The translations under genes and the position numbers were made by a program. Positions 9,642-17,900 of a DNA stretch of 64,000 bases are shown piece by piece (the stretch's first letter is position 1; each line of letters begins with the position of its first letter). The notes under the pieces were generated by a model. It had not been told where the DNA came from. It ran no database searches and saw only the letters and a program-made list of their open reading frames with translations. The stretch is from Pseudoduganella lutea (GTDB taxonomy: Bacteria; Pseudomonadota; Gammaproteobacteria; Burkholderiales; Burkholderiaceae_D): the NCBI RefSeq assembly GCF_004209755.1, contig NZ_CP035913.1, positions 4,154,001 through 4,218,000 of the forward strand. The letters run 5' to 3'.

Positions 9642-11725
9642 CCAAGATGCCCGACCCTGCGCCGGCCACGCTGCTGCGTGGCGATTCCGCCGTTGCGCTG
9701 CTGCGCCGCCATGGCTTTGCACTTGCCCTGGGCGTGCTGGCGCTGTACCTCGTGCTGCGCAGCGCCGGCATGTATCCCGCCGTCTTCGCCGACGAATGGC
9801 TGTACAGCAAATCGGCCCGCCTGTACCCGCTGGCCGATTCGATCCTGCCGTCGTGGCTGTACCTGGCGCTGTTCGGGCAGACGAGCCATTGCGGTCCCGG
9901 CTTCCTGGCGTGTGCCCGCATCATGAATATCGCGCTGTATATCGCTGCCGCGCCGTTCGTCTACGGCGTTGCCCGCACGGTGCTGGGCCGCGGCGCGGCG
10001 CAGGCGCTGACGGTGGTCGTGCTGCTGATGCCCGTGAACACCTATACGGCGTACTTCATGCCCGAGGCAATGTATTTCCTGGCCTTCTGCGTGCTGGCGT
10101 GGACCGCATTGACGAAGCACCACTTGCCGCCATTGCGCTATGGGCTGGTGGCGGGTGCCGTGCTGGGCACGGCATGCGCCATCAAGGTACACGGCCTGTT
10201 CCTGCTGCCGCCGCTGCTGGCATTCATGCTGTACCTGTGCGTGGCGGGCGGGCAGGGCTGGCTGCGCCGGTTCGCGGTGATGGCCGGCGCCGCGCTGGCC
10301 ATGACCCTGCTGGTCAAGGCGGCGCTCGGCTACCTGGTGGCGGGGCCTGCCGGGGTGGGGCTGCTGGGCAGTTTCTACGGCAACCACGCCACCAATAACG
10401 AAGGTGCCGGGCGCTTTGCCCGGCTGATCGCGCCGGCATTGACCAGCCTGTATGGACACGTGCTGGCGCTGGCCGCGCTGGCGGCCTTGCCGCTGGCAAC
10501 GCTGCTGGCGCACCTGGCGGCGCCGAAACGCGACCGCGACCCCGCGCTGGCACGGGCGCAGGTGTTCGTGTTGCTGATGCTGGGCGCAGCCGTCGCGGTC
10601 ACGGTGCTGTTCACGGCCACCATCGCCGATGCGGCACCGGGCGAAGGCACGCGGCTGCACATGCGCTACTACAATTTCGTGCTGCCGCTGCTGGTGCTGC
10701 TGGCCGCCGCCCCGCTGGCCGCGCCGCAGCCGCGCGAACGCCGGCGCCGCATCGTCGTGGCCGCGCTCATGGCGGTGCCGCTGGTGCTGGCCGCCGCGAT
10801 GCCGCTGGTCGCCGTCTATCCGACCAGCTTCGTCGACAGCCCTGAACTGAACCTGCTGGCCGCCACGCCGTATTACCTGAAGCTGCTGGTGGCCTTCCAG
10901 CTGGTGGCGCTGGCAGTGTGGGCGCTGTGGCAGCGGCCGGGCCGGCTGCTGTTCGCCTTCCTGCTGCTGCCGCTGGCGATGGTGCTGGGCGAGAAGACCT
11001 CGTACCTGACGATGGCCAGCCAGCAGGTGCCGGACCCCTATGACAAGGCGGGTAGCATGGTGCGGGACTACCTGGGCAAGGAAGAGGCGGCCGGCGTGAC
11101 GGTGGCCGGCGACGGTGCCGGCCTGCTGCGGGCGCTGTTCCATATCGATACGGCCGGTGCCGATTTCATCGAGCTCGTACCCGGCGCGCCGCTGCGGGCC
11201 AACGAGTTGCCGCCGGACCGGCGCTGGCTGGTGGTCGTGGGGCCGCACCCGCTGCCCGACACCATCGTGCCGGAAATCCGCACGCCGGACTACGCGCTGA
11301 TCCGCCTGAATACCGTCAAGGGTGAATTGACGCGGGTGCCGATGGCCGATCCAAAGGCCGGCGGCGTGCTGGCGTCCGTCACCGGGCTTTCGACGCCGGA
11401 GCCGTGGGGTGCATGGTCCGATGGACCGCAGGTGCGGCTGACGTTCGCCGCGCCGCTGCCGCGCGCATTGCGGCTGGTCATCCGCGGCAATGCGTTCGGC
11501 CCCAACCAGGAGCACGATTTCACGCTGCGCGTGGGCGACCAGCAACAGGCGTTCAGCATGGGACCGCGCGAACAGTCGCGCGTGTTCGACATGGAGACTG
11601 ACGGCACCGTGACCGAGGTAACGATCGACGTGCCGAAACCGACCGCACCCGCGGCCATCGGCCAGGGCGCCGATACGCGCCAGCTGGGCATCGCGCTGCA
11701 TTTCGTGGCGATCGGCAGCCGCTGA
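9638..11725 (+). CDS. Polytopic GT-C-fold membrane glycosyltransferase-like protein
   Basis: A 695-aa integral membrane protein overlapping the upstream acyltransferase by ATGA. It has roughly ten to twelve hydrophobic helices between residues 25 and 460. The first periplasmic loop holds an acidic FADEWLYS motif, the usual site of the catalytic acidic residue in GT-C transferases of the ArnT/PMT type. The C-terminal 220 residues form a soluble, beta-rich periplasmic domain. Expected function is transfer of a sugar from a polyprenyl-phosphate donor to an exported glycan; the nearby GtrA, GT2 and UbiA genes could supply such donors. No closer family assignment is possible from sequence alone. 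Confidence 0.78.
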   Translation: MTKMPDPAPATLLRGDSAVALLRRHGFALALGVLALYLVLRSAGMYPAVFADEWLYSKSARLYPLADSILPSWLYLALFGQTSHCGPGFLACARIMNIALYIAAAPFVYGVARTVLGRGAAQALTVVVLLMPVNTYTAYFMPEAMYFLAFCVLAWTALTKHHLPPLRYGLVAGAVLGTACAIKVHGLFLLPPLLAFMLYLCVAGGQGWLRRFAVMAGAALAMTLLVKAALGYLVAGPAGVGLLGSFYGNHATNNEGAGRFARLIAPALTSLYGHVLALAALAALPLATLLAHLAAPKRDRDPALARAQVFVLLMLGAAVAVTVLFTATIADAAPGEGTRLHMRYYNFVLPLLVLLAAAPLAAPQPRERRRRIVVAALMAVPLVLAAAMPLVAVYPTSFVDSPELNLLAATPYYLKLLVAFQLVALAVWALWQRPGRLLFAFLLLPLAMVLGEKTSYLTMASQQVPDPYDKAGSMVRDYLGKEEAAGVTVAGDGAGLLRALFHIDTAGADFIELVPGAPLRANELPPDRRWLVVVGPHPLPDTIVPEIRTPDYALIRLNTVKGELTRVPMADPKAGGVLASVTGLSTPEPWGAWSDGPQVRLTFAAPLPRALRLVIRGNAFGPNQEHDFTLRVGDQQQAFSMGPREQSRVFDMETDGTVTEVTIDVPKPTAPAAIGQGADTRQLGIALHFVAIGSR

Positions 11726-11755
11726 AGGCAGGGGCCGGGCGCCGGGCCGGCAGGC

Positions 11756-12163
11756 TCAGTGCCCGCGCGCGGCGCGCTGGCGGAAGATCCAGTGCTTGCC
11801 GAGCAGGAAGCCATTGACGGCCACCACCGGCATCGACAACAGCTTGCCCGGCATCGCCATGCCGAGCAGGCGTTCGGCGGCCGCCACCATGGCCACGGTG
11901 ATCAGGTAGTTGATCGCCACCAGGCACAGGTAGCGCAGCACGGTGCCGCTGCCGCCACCGGCCAGGTCGCGGAACGTGACCCGCGCATGGAAGCTGTAGT
12001 TCACCAGCAGGCCCACGGCAAAGCCGGCGCTGGCGGCAGGCACAGCCGGCACGCCTGCAACGAGCAGCGCCTGCATCGTGCCCACGTCGGCCAGCGCGCT
12101 GAGCACGCCGCCGGCCAGGTAGGTGAGAAAGCGGCGGCTGAGGAAACCGCGCAGTGCCATCAC
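11756..12163 (-). CDS. GtrA family membrane protein
   Basis: A 135-aa protein with four hydrophobic helices typical of GtrA, including RFLTYLAGGVLSALADVG at the start and a central LLVNYSFHARVTF segment matching the family pattern 'NY.....W.F'. GtrA proteins are linked to translocation of undecaprenyl-phosphate sugars or to recruitment of enzymes making them; mycobacterial Rv3789 acts with the decaprenyl-phosphoryl-arabinose pathway. The start overlaps the stop of the upstream GT2 gene by four bases (ATGA), so the pair is translationally coupled, the classical GtrA/GtrB arrangement. It is the last gene of the long minus-strand glycan operon. Confidence 0.9.
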   Translation of the reverse strand: MMALRGFLSRRFLTYLAGGVLSALADVGTMQALLVAGVPAVPAASAGFAVGLLVNYSFHARVTFRDLAGGGSGTVLRYLCLVAINYLITVAMVAAAERLLGMAMPGKLLSMPVVAVNGFLLGKHWIFRQRAARGH

Positions 12164-13155
12164 GGCCGGCGCCGCCGCAGCGCCAGGTGCAGCGCGCGGC
12201 GCGGCACGGAAGCGATGTCATGGGCCGCGAAGGCCAGCACCAGCTGCAAGCCCACGATGACAGGGAGCGCCGCCACCATCACGGTGCCGGCAGTGGTGGG
12301 CACGCCTGCCCGCGCGGACATGATCCAGTGCACCGCGCCGAAGCCGGCCCCGCCCAGCAGCAATAGCAGACCCAGCGGCAGCTGCAGCGACGCCACGGAC
12401 ATATTGCGCAGGTAGTAGTTATAGAAGATGCGCTTGGCGAAATTGCGCATGTGCTTGAACAGGAACTCGGTGACGATCTTCGAAATCTTCAGGTTGCTGA
12501 CCTCGTCGCCATAGTGCGCATCCATCGGAATGTCGATGACGGCGGCGGAAATCGTGTTCAGGCGGAACAGCATGTCCGTCTCGAAGAAATAGCGCTTGCT
12601 GATCTTGTCGAACGGCAGGTGGCGGGCGACGTCGGCATGGATCGCCGTGTAGCCGTTCGTGGGATCGAACAGGTCCCAGTAGCCGGACGAAAGCTTGGTC
12701 ATCAGGGACAGCACGGCATTGCCGAACAGGCGCATGGCGGGCATGCGGCGGATGTGGTCCAGGTTGAAGAAGCGGTTGCCCTTCGTGTAATCGGCCTCGC
12801 CATTGACGATCGGCGCCACGAAGTTGTCCAGCAGCCCCGGGTCCATCTGGCCGTCGCCGTCGATCTTGACCATGACGGTCATGCCGTCGTCGATCGCGGC
12901 CCGGTAGCCGCTCATGACCGCTCCGCCCACGCCCTGGTTGACGTCGTGGCGTACCACGGTCACGCGCGGGTCGGTGCACTGGCTGGCCACGAAATCGCCG
13001 GAATTGTCCGGGCATTTATCGTCCACCACATAGATGCGGTGGACCTGCGGCCCGATCGCGGCGATCACGCCGAGGATATGGCGGGTGACCCGGTAACTGG
13101 GAATGATGACGGCGATGCGCGGTGCGGGCTGGCCCGGATGAGTACTGATGTTCAT
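12160..13155 (-). CDS. GtrB/DPM1-like family 2 glycosyltransferase
   Basis: A 331-aa protein with an N-terminal GT-A domain of family 2 (about 10-230): IAVIIPSYRV start, VVDDKCPDNS nucleotide-binding motif, NQGVGGAVMSGYRAA and a DGDGQMDP metal-binding segment. Two C-terminal hydrophobic helices (about 258-310) anchor it in the membrane, as in polyprenyl-phosphate mannose/glucose synthases. It probably loads a sugar from a nucleotide donor onto undecaprenyl phosphate on the cytoplasmic face, with the adjacent GtrA protein assisting export. Ten bases separate it from the upstream small transporter gene. The sugar is unknown. Confidence 0.92.
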   Translation of the reverse strand: MNISTHPGQPAPRIAVIIPSYRVTRHILGVIAAIGPQVHRIYVVDDKCPDNSGDFVASQCTDPRVTVVRHDVNQGVGGAVMSGYRAAIDDGMTVMVKIDGDGQMDPGLLDNFVAPIVNGEADYTKGNRFFNLDHIRRMPAMRLFGNAVLSLMTKLSSGYWDLFDPTNGYTAIHADVARHLPFDKISKRYFFETDMLFRLNTISAAVIDIPMDAHYGDEVSNLKISKIVTEFLFKHMRNFAKRIFYNYYLRNMSVASLQLPLGLLLLLGGAGFGAVHWIMSARAGVPTTAGTVMVAALPVIVGLQLVLAFAAHDIASVPRRALHLALRRRRP

Positions 13156-13165
13156 GGTGCGGTCG

Positions 13166-13504
13166 TTAGCGGGCCAGCACGAACGCGCCGGCGATGATGA
13201 GGGCGATGCCGAGCAGTTTTGCCGGCGCCAGCGGTTCCTGCAGGGCGACGCAGCCCAGTGCCGTCACCATGACCATCGTGATGGCCGTCATCACGGGATA
13301 GGCGAGGCTGATCTGCAATTTCTGCAGCGCCAGCGAATAGCAGGCGAAGCCCAGCACATAGCTGCCCACGGCGGCACCCAGCCAGCACAGGCGAGGCAGG
13401 TTCCAGTCAGGGCCGGCCTGTGCCGCATACTTGATCAGCAGGGTCGACAGGGCACTGGCGAGGGCTGCGCCGGCACACCACAGGTATCCGATCGGAGAGT
13501 TCAT
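13166..13504 (-). CDS. Small four-helix SMR/EamA-like transporter
   Basis: A 112-aa protein made almost entirely of four hydrophobic helices. The helix 3-4 pattern (SLAYPVMTAITMVMVTALG, then EPLAPAKLLGIALIIAGAFVL) is characteristic of half-size EamA/SMR proteins. Members include drug exporters and the ArnE/ArnF flippase subunits that move undecaprenyl-phosphate-aminoarabinose. Placed between a UbiA-type prenyltransferase and a GT2/GtrA pair, a role in flipping a lipid-linked sugar is more likely than drug export, but this rests on context only. Nine bases separate it from the upstream UbiA stop. Confidence 0.85.
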   Translation of the reverse strand: MNSPIGYLWCAGAALASALSTLLIKYAAQAGPDWNLPRLCWLGAAVGSYVLGFACYSLALQKLQISLAYPVMTAITMVMVTALGCVALQEPLAPAKLLGIALIIAGAFVLAR

Positions 13505-13513
13505 GGCGGCCTT

Positions 13514-14982
13514 CTAGAAAGTGGCGGTTACGACCAGGGCCACGCAGGCGGCGATCGTCATGAGGCTGACCTTGTCCTTGCTGACATACAGCACGGGGTC
13601 CTCGTTGACCTGGCCGCGGTAGGCCAGGATCCACAGCCGGCCCAGCCAGAACACGATCAGCGGCACCACGGGCAGCAGGAATTGCGGTGTGCTGTATTGT
13701 TCCAGCACCTGGTCCGAATTGAAATAGAGAATGAACACGAGCACCGAGAGAAAGCCGCTGTTGATGCCCATGGCGGCCACGGGCGTCCGGTCGTCCACCG
13801 TATAGCCACGCCCGCTGGTCTTGTCCTTGCCCTGTGCATTGAGGTTGTAGAGCTCGCTGTAGCGTTTCAGCAGCGCCAGGCTGAGGAAGATGAAGAACGA
13901 GAAGCCCAGCAGCCAGAACGACGGCGTGATGCCCGTCGCGGCACCGCCGCCGAGCACGCGCAAGGTGTAGAGCAGGGCCAGCGTGACGATATCGATCATC
14001 AACAGCCGCTTCAGGCGGAACGAGTACGCCAGCGTGCTGACGAAATAGATGGCCAGCAGCCCCCCAGCAGCGGATTGAATACCAGGCACAGCGCCAGGGC
14101 GCCAAAGGCCAGCAACGGGCTGGCGAACAGCGCCAGCGAGAGGGGCAGATGCCCGGCGGCGATGGGCCGCCGGCACTTGGTCGGGTGCAGGCGGTCGTCC
14201 GGCGCATCGAGTGCATCGTTGAGCAGGTAGGCGCTGGAAGCGCACATCGAGAACACGAGGAAGGCCAGCAGCGACTGCAGCAGGTGGCTGGCGTCCAGCG
14301 CATGGCCGGCCAGCATCGGCACGAATACCAGCAGGTTCTTCAGCCACTGGCGCGGCCGCATCGCCTTGACGAGCGCCGGCAGCATGGGCCGCCGCTCGTC
14401 GCCGATCCGTTCGGTGGCGCGGCCATCCGGCAGCCTGAAGGGGCGGCTGCCCACGGAATAGGCGCCACGGGCCACATGCCATACGGGGATGTCGACCCGG
14501 GCATTGCCGATATAGTCGAAGCCGCCGTTGCCGTAGCGCTGTACCAGCCCGGATGCCTTGTTTGCCGACGTGAAATTGACATCGCTGTCGGTGGCATACA
14601 CGTGGTCGATCGTCTGCAGGTGGAGGGCAATGCGCTCGGCCAGCAGCCGCTGGCTGCCGGTGGCAAGCACGATCACCCGCCCGGCGCGGCGCTGGGCGGC
14701 GATTTCCTGGACCAGCACGCGGTCGTAGGGCAGGGTGGCCGGATCGGGCTGCACCCACTCGGCCAGCGCGTGCTTGAAGCCCGCCTTGCCGCGCAACAGC
14801 CAGAAGGGCAGGCGCCACGCCTGCAGGAAATGCAGGCGCAGGAACAGCATCAGCGATTCCCACAGCATGTCGCTGTAGATCAGCGTGCCGTCCAGGTCGA
14901 CGACCAGCGGCGGTTCACCGGCACGCGAAGGCGCATGCGCGGTCGGCTCGAGCGATGGGGAGGAGGCGTTCTGTTCGGTCAT
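13514..14982 (-). pseudogene. HAD-phosphatase/UbiA prenyltransferase fusion, interrupted by a frameshift
   Basis: From the ATG at 14982 (overlapping the upstream stop as ATGA) a HAD-like domain is encoded (DLDGTLIYSD phosphatase motif I; VLATGSQR motif II), followed by a UbiA prenyltransferase with RPRQWLKN, the NDALDAPDD metal motif and HPTKCRRPIAAG. These recall decaprenyl-phosphate phosphoribosyltransferase (DPPR synthase). At a six-C tract on the plus strand (14060-14065) the frame is lost. The remaining helices (LLAIYFVSTLAYSFRLKRL... to the stop at 13514) continue in another frame. One additional G would restore a 489-aa protein. A sequencing error in the homopolymer, slippage-type phase variation or a true null are all possible. 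Confidence 0.85.
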
Positions 14983-17900
14983 GCGGGAGTTTCCGTCGAG
15001 TGCGGGCCAAACAGCAGGTCGGCCAGCTGGCGGGCATTGCTGGCCCAGGTTTGCCATGCCATGCCGGCCGAAGCGATCTCGCTGCCGGACGTGTGCAGGG
15101 CCAGCCACTCGCGCAGGCTGGCGGCCAGCGCGCCGCCGGAGGTGCCGTCGAAATAGTGCGCGTGGTCGCCCGCCACTTCGCGGAACACGGGAATGTCGCG
15201 CGCGATCACCGGCAGGTCGTGGCGCGCGGCCTCGATCAGCGGCAGGCCGAAGCCTTCGCCCTCGCTCGGCACCAGCAGGCATGCGCTGGCGCGATAGACG
15301 GCTTCCAGGTATTCATCGGTGATGCCGCGCAGCCAGTGCAGCCGCTTGCCCAGCTCTGGGTGCGCGGCAAGGCGCGCCATGATCGCCGGGATCGTGCGGC
15401 GCTGGCTGTCCGGCAAGCCCTTCCAGCCTTCGCCGCCGACGATCACCAGCCGCACATCCACGCCATCGGCCCACAGCTGCTCGAACGCGTCGAGCGCCTG
15501 CATGTGGCCCTTGCGCGGCTCGATCGTGCCCACCATCAGGAACGATGGCGCGCCGGCGATGTCGGCCAGTACGGCCGGCGCGTCATCGGGCAGGCCGGTG
15601 CTGGGGCGCGACGCATCGATGTCTGCGCCATGGTGCACCACCGCCAGCTCCGGCAGCGGCTGGTCGCTCATGTGCTGTTGCAGCCAGTCGCGCGTTTCAT
15701 CGGCCACGGCGCCGCTGATGCAGATCAGCCGGTCACCGTTGGCGGCCACCGCCTTCATCCAGCTCTCGAACACGGCATCCGTGCGCGGCGGGAAATATTC
15801 GGGCCGCAGCACGGGTAGCAGGTCGTGGATGAGGAAGTTGACGGACACGCCGGCCGCGCGCCAGCGCGTGTACAGGCCGGTGCGCGCCGCCTCGGTGACG
15901 GCGCCCGGGAAGAAGTCCGGTGCGTAGAACACGTCGCCCTGGCCCACGCGCACTTCGTCGTCCACCACGCCATGGTCGTCCGTGCCCAGCAGCGCATGCT
16001 CGTAGCGGCGCGCGTAGCGGTAGTGCCAGCGGTCGCCCTCGTCGGTCAGGTACACCGGGTGCACCTGGAAGCGCGTGGTGGGCAGCCGCAGCAGTTCGAA
16101 CAGCTGCGCGCGCACCACGCGCTGGATGCCGGTCTTCAGGTCGTCGCGCGCCACGGCCGACACGTCGACCAGCAGTTGCGGCGCGATGTCGCCGCCTTCC
16201 ACGCTGGCATGCGTGCGGCCATGCACCACCGCATCCACCAGTTGCTGCGCGCTTTGCTGCCACGTCAGCCAGGGCATCCGGCTCGAGGCCGGCACGCTGC
16301 CGGCGCGGCGCAGCGCCAGCCAGGCTTTGATGGCGCTGGCCAGCTGCGCGGGCTCCTTGCCGTCGAAGTAGAAGGCGTGTTCGCCGGCCACTTCGCGGAA
16401 CACGGGAATGTCGCGCGCGATCACGGGCAGGCATTTCTGCGCCGCCTCGATCAGCGGCAGGCCGAAGCCTTCGCCCTCGGAAGCCGCCAGCAGCGCGGCG
16501 CAGTTCGCGTACAGCCGGGTCAGCATCTCGTCGGACACGCCCGGCAGCCAGAACAGACGGGTGCCGCGTTGCGGGTGCGTTTCCAGCCGCTTGGCCAGCG
16601 CATCCATCAGCCAGCCGTTCTTGCCGACGATGACGAGATTGGCTTCCACGCCGCGTTCCCACAGCAGGTCGAACGCGGCCAGCGCCTGCGCCTGGCCCTT
16701 GCGCGGTTCCAGCGTGCCGACCATCAGCAGCGTGGGCGCCGCCGCCACGGCGGCCAGTACCTGTTCCGCATCCGGCGGCAGGCCGGCAGACGGCGCGCTG
16801 GCGTCGATGTCGGCGCCCAGGTGGAAGTAGCCGAGCTTCAACGGCGTGGCGCGGCGGTTCGGGCGGCTGGCCAGCAGGTCGTGGAGTTCCTGCGCCACCG
16901 AGCGCGAGATCGCCACGATGCCGTCCGCCGCCAGCGTAATCGTGTTGACGTAGTCGCCGTAGTACTTGCCGGTACCGTAGGGGAAGGCGTGCGGCAGCAG
17001 CAGTGGCAGCAGGTCGTAGACGACGAACCACATCCGCACGCCGCGGCGCCGCATCTGCAGCAGCAGCGCCTCGTTCTGCGTGGTGATGTTCGACGCCAGG
17101 TCGAGGCCCAGGAAGATGTCGCCCGCGGCCAGTTCGACCGGCGCGTCTTCCAGCTGCGGCGCCTGGCCACCCGTCATGCGGAACGTGAAGCCGCGCGCGT
17201 AGCGGTAGCTGCGCATGCCGCCTTCGCTGTACACGGGTTCGACCCGATAGCCGGGCGGCGGATCCTTCAGCATCGCCAGCAGCACGCTGCGCACCACCCG
17301 CTGGATGCCGGTCTTGTGGTCGGTCTGCACGAGCGCCGAGATGTCGACCAGCAGTTGCCGTGGCGCCGCCGGTGGCGCATTGCCGGCGATCAGGCCAGCC
17401 AGCTCGACCAGCGCACCGTCGTTCGGCGGGCGCGGCGTGCCGTGCGCGGCCAGCGCGCCCAGCATGCGACGGTAGTGCACGGGGCGGGCATGCCGCGCGA
17501 AATGCTCGATCGCTTCCACGTACAGCCGGCCAACCTGGGCCGGGCCATGTTCGCTTGCCACGAAGGCGCGCGCCCGTTCGCCGAGCGCCAGGCGCGCCGG
17601 CGCGTCGGCGTGCAGCCGGGCCAGCGCGGCCGCCAGGTCCTCGGTGGCGAATTCGTCGGACAGCTTCACCAGCACGTCACCCGGCAGGTCGGCCGACGCG
17701 CCGTGCGCATTGATCACGGTGGCCACGCCGTACAGCAGGCAATCGAGTACCGAGGCGGAGGTTTCGCCGCGCGTCTGCGCACGCAGTTGCACCGCCGTGT
17801 CGCTGGCGGCCAGCCAGCGCGCATAGTCGGTGCCGCTGACGAAACCGGTGATGCGCACCTTGCCTCCCAGTTCGCTGATCCTGCGCGCCAGCTCGCGGCC

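Noticed and set aside
7515..11701. Two long minus-strand open frames (7515-9722 and 9563-11701).
   Set aside because: Both are antisense to an acyltransferase with clear motifs and to a polytopic membrane protein; their products are Arg/Gln/His-rich without domains.
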